Shown: positions 1 to 13,629 of the stretch, piece by piece
Numbering within the stretch: position 1 is the stretch's first letter
Layout: each line of letters begins with the position of its first letter
Assembly: GCA_027574665.1 (NCBI GenBank)
Contig: CM050655.1
Coordinates: forward strand, 7,063,170 to 7,127,169
From: Rhynochetos jubatus
Taxonomy: Eukaryota; Chordata; Aves; Eurypygiformes; Rhynochetidae
Reading direction: 5' to 3'
DNA: 64,000 nt
The notes under the pieces: generated by a model
Seen by the model: only the letters and a program-made list of their open reading frames with translations
What the model was told of the DNA's origin: nothing
Databases searched by the model: none
Position numbers and translations under genes: made by a program

Positions 1-3000
1 CAGACAGGGCAAATGGATAACAAAGCTTAAAAGAATATAGGGATTATTCTTCCAGTGTTTCTTTTAAAGCAGTAAGTCAAATAAAGACGCCCATCAACCG
101 ACAAATCTGAACACTATGAACTGCATTTAGCAGTACAGTGTCCATCCATTTTCTCTTTTTTTTTTTTTTTAAAGCACAAGAATTTGACTTTTAATTTACA
201 TGTCTAAAAAAGCATTAACATGGTGATACAGTCCATGCTTCTATTTGGCTAAATCGAACTCTACAATATATTTACTGCCTGCTGGATATAAGAACCACTC
301 CAGACCACTGACTGTCTCCATGTTACCTATACCTATAATACAAAACTCTCTTAGCATAAAGCTAAAAGGATTGAGATCAAATACTCTCGACGCGATGACT
401 TATTTTGCAAGAGCACATTTATTCCCTATTTAAAATGTTCTCATACCTTTATTGCACTTGACACCACATTCCAAGTTCACTTTTTCACTCTAGACTTCAG
501 CATCCACTGGTTCTTTGTCTGAATCTGTACACCCCTCCTGTCAGACAGGATTTGAGCTGCATACAGCCTAAGGCCATGAAGGATCTGAGAAGGCGGCCCC
601 AGGACAGGAACATTCCCAGTAGAGCAGGCAACCCTCTCTTTAACAAAGCCCAGAAGTGAACCTGCTGCAAGGGTGAGGGTACGCGGGCTGGGGGGACTCA
701 GCTCCTGCACTTCTACTGGCAGAGGTGGAGGCCAACACCCCGCCCAAACCCCATAACCTTCCCCACCAGCTTTGCTTGCAAACCCATGGGTCCCTCTCTG
801 CCCCAACAGCCAAATTTCAGGCGTGCCACTCAAAACAGCCTGCTGGAGTTTACTCTTCAGCCCTCAGTGTCGACAGCATTTCACAGCAGCTGTTCTCCTC
901 TGTCCCCCCCTCTAGCTTTACTCAACAGGGACTTTAGGCTTCAGCTCTTGTAGCTCTATTGCCACCTTCCATCTCCTGGAAAGTCATTACCTTTTTTGAT
1001 CATGTCTTAAAAAAAAACAACACACAAACCCTCCTACAAACCAAAAAAACCCCACCCAGCACAAAAATAGCATCACAATCTTCTTTCAACCATGGAAGTG
1101 CAATACTTGGTTGAAACAAAAGCACTTTGGTTTATTAACCATATAAACATTTCAGTCGAAGCCATCTGAGGCTTTTGGAAGGAACGCATATTACTATAAT
1201 TATGCTGCAAATCACTCCTGATTGATTAACACAACAACTGGTTTTAAAGGGCAGTTCTATTTTGAGACTGAATGTAGCAGTGTTAGGGGTTGACGATTTG
1301 CTAAAGTCAAAATATCACCAGTAACATCCTACTGATCGCAACTAAACATGGAAAAGTCAAGTAGCGCTATCGATCTGTGCAAGATACCACTGCCAGGAGT
1401 TATCTGCAGCCACCCCACACTGAATTCTTAAACACATGGCACAGATACTGCTTCACTTGGCGTCAGCTGCTTCACCTACACAGGCCACAGTCAGCCCCCA
1501 CAACACACATTAACATCCAGAAATAACAGCAGTTGTCAAACTGCTTTAATCTGTCCATGAATATGGGGGGCTTGTTAACAGTACTTGTAACGAGGATTAA
1601 AGTCCACTTTGACAGCTCTATCTAACGGTAACCAGTAAAAAGCACTTCATCGGGGAGGGTGCCATGCTGCTCGTGGCTTTGCACTGAGCTGACTGGACTG
1701 CCAAACTGCCTCCTCCCAGCATCAGCCATAACCTCTCAAGCCAGAGCTGCCAGCATTGCTCCTAGAACAGCATTCAGCTTGGTACTGGCCATCTCACAAA
1801 TATGAAGTAGCCAAGCTGGGTACTGAAGCACTCTGACCTGCAGAGCAGTATGAACTGGGCATAAATCTGCAATCAAACCTTTGGCTGCGGGTACAGGCTA
1901 ATGGAGAGCACAGCCAGCCCAAGTGCACTGGGAGCGGTCCACAGCATCCTCCCCGTGCAGAGAATACAAAGGCCATTTCCCTGGCAGAGGCCTGCAGCTC
2001 TGCTTCCCTTGGCTTGCGCTGTCAGCAGACCATCCAGCTACCCAGAGGCACAGACCTTGGATTTGGGATGCTGCTCTGTGTGTAAGGAGGAGCCACTGCT
2101 GAGCAGTTACACCATCCATGACTCCAGCACTTCTGCTGTGTACGTCACACTGCTGTTCGGGATGAACAAAATGCAGGTGTTGGGTTTTTCCCTCTCTCCA
2201 CCCAATGCACCAGCAGTGGGAAGGGTTGAGAGCCCATCTCATCCCATGTTGTTCGTATTTACTGGTAATAAAGCAGCCAGAAAGCAAGTAAGACAGCTTT
2301 ACTTCCTACACACACCCTTCCATGAACACAGCAAAACTCGTCAGTCGGCTTTCACACCAGTTGGGGAAATTGTACTGCTACCCAGAGATGGTATCTTGTC
2401 TTTTGAAAAGGCGGGACATCATCTGATTAATGCTCTAGGTCTCAATTCTCCTCTCACTGGCGTCATTAACGAGGAGTAAATTAGCATGTACCAGAGGAGT
2501 TTAAAAACAAAACAACAAAGGGGAAAAAAAAAAACCAAACCCCAAAACACAACAAACCAAACAACACATAAACCCCACAAACCAAAGTCAGTTACAAACA
2601 AGCCAGCAAACCCACTCCTATGAAAGTGGGCAATGGAGACACTGAACCACAAGAACTTACCTGAGGTTCACAGTAAAAGGAACCACTTTTCAATCACTCC
2701 AGAAGTTTCCATCTTGCCACAAATAATTTAAATAGAAATGCCCATGGAATGTCCCCAAACTTTAGCCCTATCAATCTTGTTTCATGTTTGCCCTGCTTAG
2801 ACACTAAAGCCTTCTTAGAATGACGACAGTGATGGTGGAGTTTTTTTAATGCCTACTGAGAGTAGAGCAGCTAATATATGTAAACCGAACTAAATACATA
2901 CCCACCCTTATTATAAATGGATTTGAAGTTGGAGTGCAATGGAAAACAACTACAGATCCTTGGTTAATTCCTAGCAAGCCCTAATGTCCACACCAACTCC

Positions 3001-6000
3001 CAGAGCTCTGTGCAAGAGGCTGCCGAAGGCTAAAAGATGCAAAGCCAACAGATTCCTTGCAGTTTCTCCCATAGAAAAAGGAAAAATGAGGTGCTCGCTG
3101 CATCGTGTTATCCCATCCTTTTTAGAAAGTGGAGTGAAATTAAAAATACACAAGTCTATGTCCTAGGAGGAGCAGGGGGAATCATATTTGAACATCTGTG
3201 TTATTTTATGAGGTAAGAAGTATGAGAAACCTATTCGGGTTTTTTGACTAAGGATTCTTCAATGGAAGAACTGGATTTCAGTCCTCATCCACTGCCAGAC
3301 CTTGGTCTTCTGTCACCCTCAGTCACAGCTGGCAGGGCAGCCAGTCTTCTAATGCAGGAAAACGCCATTTGAATCTCTATACACTCAGATTAGCTACCCT
3401 AGGACAAACATCTGTAGTGCATCCAAGTACATTAATGCTCAAGCACACCATCATTCTCCAGAGCACTCCAAGACCACAGATACAACTCCTAGGACTTCTG
3501 GTTTTAAAAGTGACAGATGTGCCTGACTGCTCTCCGCTGCCGTGGTATTTCACATTAGATAAATACCAGTCTGAAATATTTCTTGCACTTAAAACATACT
3601 GAACGTTCCTTATGTTTGCAACGTGTACTCATACTGAGAAATACACAGCATTTCAAATGAAGACTAAAGATATATTAAAACAGAGCCAAGTGGTTTCAGG
3701 GAAAAAAGTCTTTTCAAATTTAAATGAGATCTACAGATGAGAAATCAGTCTTTTAAAAAATAATTTCTTAAATAGCACTTCTCATTTGATGTTTCTGACA
3801 TCTCATTTTATGAACAGAAAAAAAGCCAAAAGCAGCAGAGTAAGGTCTACTGAAACTCCCATGTGAGGCTCATGTAAACAGAACAAGTGCCCATCCCCAC
3901 TGGATCCTACCGCTCTTAATAAAGACTGTAAAAGCATAATAAAACATGAATTATATCTAGTCTTACTGACAATTCTTTGTCATGTGAAGGAAAATAGTTT
4001 TCACAGTAGCCCCCACTTCCTTAAGAGCAAAATCCTGGATTTTTGTGTTGAAGCGCTCTAGTTAATTCATTAAAGCACAAACCAAGTGGGGTTACAGATC
4101 AGTTTAAGACTCCACACTACACAGCATTTTTCTGAACTGGAGCTTGTGTATAGAAGTCAGTTTGTCATACAATCAAAACCATAAAAAAATGTTTGGTGGA
4201 GAAAGAAGATTGTGCTGTGCCAGTTACATTCCCAGCGATTGTGAAAAACCAACAACTGGTGGCAGAGCTTCCATTCATTCTGTACAAACGACCCAAAACC
4301 AAACAAAAACAGGAGGGAAAAATTAAGAAACACAAATGCTTTTTTTAAGAATTTACTTTCTCCTACCTTCCCTAGAAAATCAGGTCTCCTTCAAGGTAGA
4401 TATTTTGAGGTTAAATAAATGTTACACCCTACATACAAAGTCATAATTAAAGCAGAAAATTCATCATTCTGGTCTATCAATATTGACAGGACCAGAACGC
4501 AGCTCGCACTGCCCATCTTCCAGCCCAGGTCTCCAGATTGCTAACCTTGACAACTGGTCTGAGGTGCAGCAGTTAAGGTCTTGTAGAATTGCTATAGGTG
4601 CTTGAAGGTTAAACTAACAGAATTATAATTTACAGGTTTTAGCACAGAACCACCACCTGATTGCTGCAGAAATTTGATAAGCTTCTTATCTTTCAAACCA
4701 ACCACACCAAGGAATGTGCCTATCACCAGCCATTATCCTTTAGTTCCCCCTTCTTCCAGGAAAAAGGGCAGAGTGCCAGCGCTCAGCATGGATGAAGGCC
4801 GTTGAAGATTGCACCCCTGTCTGAAATTCCAGCTGCAGTAGATTCACCGTGCAATGTGTTAAAACTAAAGGTTTGAGGCTTTTTTTCCCTTCTCTTTTCC
4901 TTTTTTAACTCACTGTTTTCTACTGCGGACAAACTGCCTATTTCCCCTGGGGGCAGAAAGGTAGAGGGCTCCTAAGAGCAAACCCACCTACTCGGTTCCT
5001 AACACTCCCCTGCCACCTCTCCTCAAAGGGAGGTGGTGTAACCCACCGAAGGAGCATCCCAAGTCAGAACAGCTACTTCATGTCGTATTTCATATTTCAC
5101 TGATTCCTTTCCTTTCTGCCACAAAAATTCAACCACAAAACCTTCCTCCCTCCACCTCCAGATGCACCTCTTCATACTTTGCTGGGCACATTTCAGACAT
5201 CGAAGCTGTGGGACTACACAGGTTCTCTTACACACAGCACTTCCGCACTGAAAGGGGGCCCCGACTCAGATACACCAACTTCCCCTCTCTGCTGCAAACT
5301 AATGGAGTCGACGAAGGAGTTGGACTTGTTTGGCTCCTGCTTAACACGAGTTTGCCTTGTACATCTTCAACAATATTGAGTACATTCACTACTTTGTAAC
5401 AGCATAATGGACTAGAAGACATTGCCTTGACTCTCGATGCACCGATCTTCATTCATTTCTACTGAAGAATAAACCAAACGCACAATGGCTGGAATATTTC
5501 CCATTCTCTGTAGTGAGATAAATGACTAAATACACAGAGCAAGAGAGATGCAATTATACCATGCTTAGTTCACTCTTTTCTTCTTTAAAAGTGTATCAGC
5601 TGTGATATACCCTGAACAGCAAACAGAACTGTATTAGAACAGTGAATTTTTATTAGCCACCCAAACAAAGTACTGAGCAGAAACGTAAAGATACTCAAAC
5701 GGCAATCATACAATCTGATACTCTAAAGTAGCTCTAGTGACCTAAGCATAGAAAAACATGTCCCTTTAGCTGTCTCTGGGAATCTAATTTACCTCAGCAG
5801 TCACCCGCACCCCAAATTCTAACGTTCTCCAGTATACAAATTCTTCTTTCCATCCTCCATGTATTTACATAGCATCTGCGTGTGAAGTGCTCCCACCCGC
5901 TTCGGACCGCATTAATGGTGGCTACATTTCAGTAACGGAGACACCAGGCCCTTACCAATTCAACAGCAGACAGCAACGCTACAATACTCACTGCAGCCAA

Positions 6001-7160
6001 TCAAGACAAGTAGCAAGTAAATACAAGTATTTTATCCCCAAAAAAGGGTGTCTGTGTATATATAATGTACACACACAGCTCCCAAACAGGCTTTCAGCGT
6101 TGTCCTTGAGTGTTCCTTTTATCAGTGCTTCACGTGACTAACACATCTTCACGATTAATACAAAAAACAAACACGACGGTGTTATCACAGTCCAGCTATT
6201 GAGAGGATGCTGTCTGTGCTGCTGTACAAAACTGCTTTAGAGCTCTGCTTCTGCCTGTACCTGAAATCCTTGCATTAGGGAAGCACCTACCCCTCGTTCT
6301 TGGCCTGAGTTTCACTCTTCCCCAATCTTTTTCAATTCAGTGCTTCCTTTCATTTACCTTTGGCTTACGGACATGAAGCTGACAAACCAAACCCACAATT
6401 CACAGAGTGCTGGCCAGATGACAACGCTCATCAAATGAGCATAGACCCGAGGACAGGACACAGTACACGAACTCCAGATCAGCCATGAGATCAGGCAAAG
6501 CAGCCTTGTGCCAGAACTACCGAGCCCTGCTTTACCAGGTGCGTTCGCTCAAGCGCAGTAGGACACTGACATTGTTATACTGTTTTCCCCTAGCCGGCTG
6601 TCCACCAGCTTTTATGTCTTTGTCCAGTGCACAGTAAAAACAGACATGCTATTTGCTTAAATTCCATAGCTCATGCTAAATGCTGACTTGTCAAAGCATC
6701 TAGGAAACAAGAAGTGATGTGGCAGAGACACAGTGTCAGGCAAAAACCTGTACTCCTCCTTATACAGATCTACCACTAATGCCACAGAGTATTTCCTCCT
6801 GCAGCTCGCCACCATCTCTTTTCTTCTCACCACCCTGTCACTGCCACCGAGACTACTCTTATAGAAGTACTTCATCATGTTTGCTTTAGAGTTTTTTCCC
6901 CGTGAAAAATCCCAGTGTAATGGAGCATTCCATCAGGAGGCCCACGGCACACAGCCAGGCCTCTGAAAGGGAGTGTGATGATAGATAAAGGTAATTACAG
7001 TGTAACATTTGCCATACCACAATTTAAGGCTACGTCAGCACTTTCCCTCCTTTAAGAGGCTTATAACTCTATGAGAGCCTCTGGCCGGAAACTTGATAAA
7101 TACATCCAGTGAAAAATAATCTGAATTGTGGAGTCAATGAGATGCCTTGAATTGAAAAGC
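1..7160. other. Unique noncoding DNA, possible 3'UTR sequence at left edge
   Basis: No recognisable exon or interspersed repeat was found over about 7.1 kb. Low-complexity patches include a T-run at about 156-170, an A/C-rich patch at about 1,008-1,070 and another at about 2,515-2,575. Two minus-strand poly(A) signals (seen as tttatt at 418-423 and 448-453) lie close together, which would fit the 3' end of a minus-strand transcript whose exons lie to the right. I could not identify any coding exon supporting that. The longest open frame in the whole window (1,901-2,479 plus, 192 codons) lies here and has no recognisable domain. Confidence 0.5.
418..453 (-). promoter_or_regulatory. Paired minus-strand AATAAA polyadenylation signals
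   Basis: Two canonical hexamers on the minus strand (plus-strand tttatt at 418-423 and 448-453) lie 30 bp apart, just left of about 5 kb of repeat-free sequence. In vertebrates AATAAA directs cleavage 10-30 nt downstream, here towards lower coordinates. AATAAA occurs often by chance in AT-rich DNA, so this is only suggestive of a transcript end. Confidence 0.25.
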
Positions 7161-7161
7161 A

Positions 7162-7240
7162 GTAATGCCAGAAGTAGTCTTGGAGTGATAGCGGATGGAA
7201 AATTAGATATCGGTTGCAAAGAGATCGGATGGAAACGAAC
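7162..7240 (+). mobile_element. Possible very old CR1/L3-like LINE scrap (ORF2 C-terminal region)
   Basis: The plus strand around 7,180-7,235 can be read as LGVIADGKLDIGCKEIGWK. This resembles the 'DLGVLVDEKLNMS' block of CR1/L3 ORF2 shortly before the C-terminal domain. Flanking sequence does not align by eye, so the copy would be heavily eroded. The match could be chance over so short a length. Confidence 0.3.
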
Positions 7241-7723
7241 TAAAGATCAAAAATAAATCACTTTTCTACTTGCATATTTGAAGAACTGCCAGTGGACAAA
7301 GTTTTTAGAATATATACTGTAAGTTTCTCAGTAAAATTAAAATTATATTAAGAAAGAAAAGTAGGAGTGAACACATGATCCAGAACCCAGCGATTTCTGA
7401 GCAAAAGCTCAACCACGCCAACAAAATATTTCCCTTCCCCCGGGCAGTTTTGCTATTTCGCCTCTGTTCCCCCCATCCTACTACATTAGGTAAATTGGTT
7501 TAATTGTACAATTCTTATTTTTCCATGAAAAATCTGCACATAAGCCCTGAAATCACAAGTGTATTTATGGATAACACAGAGAGTGTGTCTGTGCGGCTGG
7601 GTAGAGGCTACGTGAATACAGCCCCGGACCCCTCTGGCCCCGTACACAGTGGTAGCCCCTAGGCACCTCTGGCCCAGGAGTCCTGCAGACAGAGCAGCTG
7701 GGTGATGCACCTGAGCTGCTGTG
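7241..7723. other. Unique AT-rich spacer
   Basis: No repeat, RNA gene or exon is visible. The stretch separates the possible old LINE scrap from the younger CR1 tail that starts at 7,724. Confidence 0.5.
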
Positions 7724-8006
7724 TCACAGAATCAAAGAATCACAGAATGGTTTGGGCTGGAAGGGACCTTAAAGCCCATCCAGTTCCAACCCCCCTGCCA
7801 TGGGCAGGGACACCCTCCACTAGCCCAGGTTGCTCCAAGCCTCATCCAACCTGGCCTTGGACACTTCCAGGGATGGTGCACCCACAGCTTCTCTGGGCAA
7901 CCTGTCCCAGGGCCTCCCCACCCTCGTCCTGAAGAACTTCTTCCTGATACCCAATCTAAATCTCCCTGCTTTCAGTTTAAGCCACACTGTCACTACAGAA
8001 AACCTC
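7724..8006 (-). mobile_element. CR1 LINE, 5'-truncated 3' end
   Basis: The plus strand starts with cacagaatcaaagaatcacagaat, the reverse of the CR1 8-bp tail repeat, followed by the diagnostic 'ggtttgggctggaagggacc'. It continues through the conserved CR1 3' region (agcccaggttgctccaagcc, then the cagtttaa block). The 3' end of the element is at the left, so it lies on the minus strand. It is truncated after about 280 bp, as is usual for CR1 insertions, and encodes only the last part of ORF2. A short internal deletion is visible near the cagtttaag/cactgtcactacag junction, where the usual 'acccattaccccttgtc' stretch is shortened. It is non-functional. Confidence 0.93.
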
Positions 8007-11000
8007 AGAGAACAAAAAGCCGTAAGATGAGTCAGGTTCCTGCAGTTGCCACAGCCTAAGGATGGTTCCCTTTGCTCACGACAGTTTAATTACAAGTACT
8101 GAACAGGAATTTCTCTAATTTAGCGGCCTTTCTCCCTATGTACACTCCCATAAACAAGCCCAAGTAGCTGAATTTAAGCATCCTGAACCAGAGCTTTGCG
8201 CAGGCTCTAACTGAATTGGCAAAGCAGCTTAACCAGTATAAAGATGCTGATATGCCCAGTTTCCATCAAAGAAAGGGAAATGGGATGACAGGCGTGGGTC
8301 AGGACATTGCTGAAAAGACAACCTGAGCCATAAACCGTCTCAACAACAGTGTTATAGATGGTTTTGATCATGACTGCCACAATGGGGTGTGCTACATTTT
8401 GTAAGTTCCCAAATACATCTGTTTTACTATCAAGCTTCTACAGACCCTACAGCATCCTCTGGAGCAGCAGAGAAGACAACAGCCATGATGATAGTCTCCC
8501 TTCCTCCAGGTTGTAATTCCTACATACGCCTTTTATAACAGCATAAAATTTCACCCACTGTTTCCTCAATGAAAACAAGAGAAGATTTTTGTGTAGCCAT
8601 AAAGCACAGTGTTTGACCAGAACCTGTCCTCATCAGGTACAAAACAGATCCTCTCTTTTTCAGAGGAGTGTCTCATACAGTGGGGAAAATACCACTCGAG
8701 TCAGTAAACTCACACTAATGTGGAATTTTAAAACTTGGAGAACACTGCAGTGTTTAACACTTCTTGTCAGAAGTCATGACAAACAGCAGGAAAAGCACCA
8801 CCTACACACCTACCGCATAAAACAAAGTGGAAAATCACATTTTGATCAATCCATCACCACTTTGTAGCCAGAAGTCCTTGAAGAAGCACCGATCTCCTGT
8901 TATTTAGCAGACACCGTAAAAATGCAACCTGGCACCAGCCTTCTTCGTAAAAACCATGTCAGTGGGTAAAACCTCCTCTTTGCTGGAAACCTGTAGGATA
9001 CAGACAGAGCAGACATCTCCACATTGCTCCTCTCATAGTAACTTTTGGGAATGGTCACAGGATTAGATTTGTCCCAGGTGAGCAGGAAGAGGAAAGAATG
9101 AACATACCCCTTACCACCAGTTCACCGATGATAACAGTCTAAGCACAGTAAACGTGGAGGGTGGGCCCTGTGGCAGAACAGAGCCAGTGCTCCTAGAGAC
9201 ATTTTCTGTGCTGTCAAGGGTCCCCCGTTAACACCCACATGCTGCCAGCAGACAGAATTGTTTCACCAAGAGGATTTGGGAAGTGTAGGGCAATATACAA
9301 ATTAAACGATATTGGACTTGAGAGACCAATTGTGAAGGAGAAACCACAGTAACAATGATCCCAGTGAGACTTCCAGAGGGAAGAGTCTCTTACCTGGCTC
9401 TGCAGATTTATAGGGAATGAAGCCAAAAGAACACGAGAACATTATTCAGAGCATTTCAGAAGAGCTTTTTGATAAGGGTGGCTGAGAAAGGAAGCATAAG
9501 CTAACTTACTTTGGCCACCGCAGCTTGCAATTGCAGAGTAAGAGAAGGATAAAGGAAAGTGAGAAAAGAGAAGACTGTTTCTTTACAAGAAAACATGCAT
9601 ATCATTTTTTATGATCATCTCCGCATTCCACAGAGAGTTCATGGAGAAGGTAATTTTATTAACTTGCTTCACACATACGAATTATATTGTACAGCGGAGG
9701 TGACGCCAAATACCCATTTGTGTAAGGGGAGGGAAAAACTAGAGGAAAGCTCAGGCTGGAAACAAGGATGACGTGAGAAGATAAAATGGCAGTGAAAAGA
9801 TGACTATATTAACCCAGCTTAAACAGGAGAAGAAAATGGTGGAAAAGTTATTTTAGATGAAATGATATGACAGTATTGAGAATCAAGTTTCTCTTCAATT
9901 CCCTTCTTTCCACTTTCGGTTTAAGACAGTCCACAGTGGCTGCAATGAGACTGAAGGATGGAAAAGTCACTACCTGCCAAGGGGTCTTGTATTTTACTCT
10001 TCCAGGGTTAAAAGCAGAGAGCGCTCAGCCAGTAGCAAAAGGAGGTCCAATTAAAATTCACAGAGCTATTGATCTCAGCTCTGCTCCAGTGAACCCTCTT
10101 TCTACTTCTAGCTCATAAACAAGATGACATGGAAAAGAACTATTGATTTTCCTATGATATCTTTTTGGATACATTTTCTTAGAATCTTAAAATTGCACCA
10201 AGTGTTTGTAAAACAAATGGACATAACATGGTCATGGCTGGCAGACAGCACAACCCATCTGCCAAGCGTCCTAGGTGGGGGGAGGTAAAGCAGCTAGATA
10301 GGTTCAACTTAACCAAACTCCAGCTTCCCACCTGGAAACCAACACACATTACTCTATATCCACTTGCCTACTCGTTACATGACAGAGCAATAGCTTTTTA
10401 CTCCAAAGTAAGTATTTGCTGATCAACACGCTCCCAGTTGACGCGACTTGCAACCATGAGTGAGGCTGAAACGCACTGACCATACCCACTGGCCCTGCAG
10501 AGAAGAGCTCCCCATAGCCTGGAGCCTTTGCCCCTGGGGCGCCTGCAAGGTTGCTGGGGTACCTCCTCACCCTGATCACCTCCTGGTATCCGCAGGCCCC
10601 ACCTGCAACACTTGTGGGCAGCAATTCATGAAAGAGCTGGGCTCAAGTTCAACATCTGAGGCAAAAATGCATTTAAAGCACAAGCGCCCGAGAACACAGG
10701 CATGCCACGCTGCCTCTGCTGAAAAGCTGCTGATTGTTCCCAGCGGGTTCCGGGTGAGGTCACAGCACGGCCCATTTCCCTGACAGCTTCTCCAAACAGG
10801 TTTCAGGACTCAGTGCCCACAGGGGTATTGGCAATTGTATTGACACTACTCACAGAGGTAGAAACACTCTCTCCTTATCAGCCTTCCGGCATTTTCTGTC
10901 AGCCCGAGTCCCAAGGATGCAATGACTTGCTTGCCGTTTTCAAACTACACCTAGAGTAAGGAAGCGTACCTGTACGGGATAAGCAAGCATTCACCAGGGA

Positions 11001-11794
11001 AAATGCAAGAGCTGAGACTGTGCAAACTGTAGGCATTAAAACTGCTATTTTTACTACTGCTCTTTCAGTTGAGTAACTCATGACATAAACTGGGCAGGCA
11101 AAAACCAGTGATTGTGTAAAGAATGCTGGCTTTCTTATCTGCTGACTTACAACTCAATGCAAAACCAACCATGCCTACAACTCACGTAAGTGAGTTCTCA
11201 CAACACATGCAAGCGTTTCTAAACTAGGATATGGGATAAGATCAAGCATTACGTGCCTTTGCTGGGACTAAGTTTTGAATAAAGGACAACGTAAGGGTAG
11301 CTAAGACAGCAAACAGAACCACAAGCACCTTACAGAGAGTGTAACTAATGTCTTATTTGCAGGAATAAAAAGTAGAAAAATATCTGATTTGAGCAATCTT
11401 TTTATCTGCAAATAGCTTTGTTCCTGTACAAAAAGAAAATAACCACACAAGTAATGACAAAATACTCTGACAGAATTATTTTGTGATCTCGTTTCTAAGA
11501 AGAGACCACTTCAAAACATTCATTTGCTTCAGGGATTTGTTTAAAAGCAGAGCAGGATCATAAACATTTTCTTTTCAAGACAGAGACTAAATTGTAGGCT
11601 GTTTCGATTCCCCTTTCACAGTCATCTTACTCCACATTATTTAAGCAACTACAGAATTTGCCTATGAACGAATGAGAAGATGACTCCTAAATCTTTGCTG
11701 CCTGCTGTACTAGGGAAATCACTGGCAGGCAGTATATAGCCTCTCCATTTCCTGTCACCAAAAGTGAGTGAGAAGGGATGTCCTAACTGACAGG
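8007..11794. other. Unique noncoding DNA
   Basis: No exon or interspersed repeat was recognised. A slightly GC-richer patch around 10,460-10,780 carries overlapping open frames on both strands (91 and 107 codons), but neither has domain content or a splice context. I treat it as noncoding. Confidence 0.5.
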
Positions 11795-12290
11795 TTTTTA
11801 CCTAGCCTTGAAGACTTCTGATGGTGGAGAACCCACACCTCCCCAGGCACTCTGCCCTGCTGTCTCACGGCTAGGAACCTCTCAACCCCCCCTTGCATCT
11901 TTCTTGCTGAAATGTGGTCTTTTTACTGCTTGTTCTAACCACTACAGGTACATGTGGAACAAATGAGACTGTTCTGCTTTCAAAATCCATTTCGGGCATC
12001 CTCTCCCCACCCAACCACTCCACCGCCGTCTGTCTTCATTCCTCAGGACAGTTTCTCTCATCGGTCACTCTCAACCCATCTGTTCTACCACTCTATAGAT
12101 TTGCCAGCCGGGTCATACACCGAAACGTTTACTGGTCTTCAGCTAAGGCTGTACCTAGCTGCAGTTATCTCATGAATATTGCCAGGTTGCCACTGCTGGT
12201 TTTGGAAAATCGTACATGGGATGTCAAAAGCTTTACAGAAGTTACTGCCCCTGCTTCTCCTGCAACAAAGTCCTGTTGTTTTGCCTAGAA
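11795..12290 (-). mobile_element. Old degenerate CR1/L3-family LINE copy
   Basis: Two segments resemble the minus strand of CR1/L3-type LINEs. The first, at about 11,800-11,975 (cttgaagacttctgatggtg, tctcacggctaggaacctct, then a tctaaccactac block), matches the 3' part of ORF2. The second, at about 12,150-12,260 (tacatgggatgtcaaaagct, then ttacagaagttac), matches the region further upstream in ORF2 where the protein reads roughly 'DFSKAFDTV' backwards. The sequence between them is shortened or unrecognisable. Divergence is clearly higher than in the CR1 copies at 7.7, 17.7, 33.1 and 63.5 kb, so this is an older insertion. Identification is from memory of the consensus, not an alignment. Confidence 0.6.
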
Positions 12291-13614
12291 GGCAGAAAAG
12301 CAGCTGCTAACGGTCTGAATCAACAGTGAGGAATGAAAGCAGTAACTCTAAAAATAATTATATTGCAATGGTAGTAAGCCACAAGGTAAGTTCCCTGGTT
12401 TCATTTATACTCGCTGTGATCCCTACGTGTCCTACCCAACACAAGAGCAGTAAGATGCAAGGCCTGTGCAGTGACAAAACAGTTTAATGACCTCAACTAA
12501 GATGGGAAACAGTAACCATAGATCTTACTTTCACAAGTTTCCAATTTTAAAACTACTTTAACTGCAGTCAGAAGGGCAGCTCCTAGTGCATGATCATCTT
12601 AGGAGAGCTGCACTTTCCTGCAAGAAAAAAAATAACTAAAAAATTATAAGCCATGAAATCTTACTTCAGGCCAAAGAGTTCAATTCAGTATGAACAGCAT
12701 TTATATACTGCAAACCAGTGGCATCTGTCAGGACCCCAGCTTGCGAAGAGGCCACAGAGAGCTGCAAACCCAAGCAGGAATGACTGTTCTTTCTCCTAAC
12801 GGCTCACAGCTGAGGCTGTGCTGAGGGACAAAAGGAGCGGAAGTGAGAATACGGTGAAAGTGAAAAAACTGGTTCTCAAGTGTCTGACAGAGGCCTGACT
12901 CTACAGAACGGCAGGTGCTGCTAAGGAAGCAGAAAACGTATAATAGCTGCTATTAAATCCTATCGGTTGAAAAGTACACACCGTTTGTGCAGGCATGCTG
13001 TAATTTCACGTTGCAACATTCAGGTGCTATTTTGATCCACGGTCTATACCTGCTCCAGACTGAAACTTTAAACATACTTCAGTAACAAAGTCCCCCACCT
13101 TTCCTAGCGTGCGCTCAACAGCAAACTGCCCAGCAGAACAACAATGTGCTCACTGGTCACTTCATCTCCTCAGTTTTTGCTGGTTTCCCTCATAACCATC
13201 AATACATAAGGAAGAGTTGTGTCTTATGGGACAAATGGGAGGTTTTCTAGCTTTTTTCAGACTAGAAAAGGTAGCTTGACTTTAACACGAAGAAGAAAGG
13301 TTTAAATTTAAACTCAGCCCAGTAATTCAGTGTGAGAAATCTCCAACCGATGTCAGAGTGTGGGCCAAGGTTTTATGATAAAACTGAACTATGCACTAGA
13401 GCTGTGACAGGTCAGATGTGGACTAAACCTTGCACAGGCAGGAAGTCCAACTTCCCCAAAGGTACGTGAGGAAAGACTGCACGCTATGCAAAGGCAACGG
13501 CATTTCATCTGGGTTTTCTTTCAGTAACCAAGGAACGGATTACAGCGGAGAGACCTCGGAGACTTTAAAACATCTACTATGGCTTTATTCAAGACATAAT
13601 ATAAAAACCCACCA

Positions 13615-13629
13615 CCACCAGGTGGCTTT
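13615..13629 (+). promoter_or_regulatory. Candidate CTCF-like motif
   Basis: CCACCAGGTGGCTTT matches the CTCF core (CCACNAGRKGGCRSY) at 13 of 15 positions by eye. It lies directly after a short cac/acc-rich run, which lowers confidence. Confidence 0.25.

Noticed and set aside
1901-2479. 192-codon plus-strand open frame, the longest in the window
   Set aside because: No domain, signal or family resemblance; overlapped by a 129-codon frame on the other strand, and composition matches surrounding DNA. Likely chance in a GC-neutral stretch.
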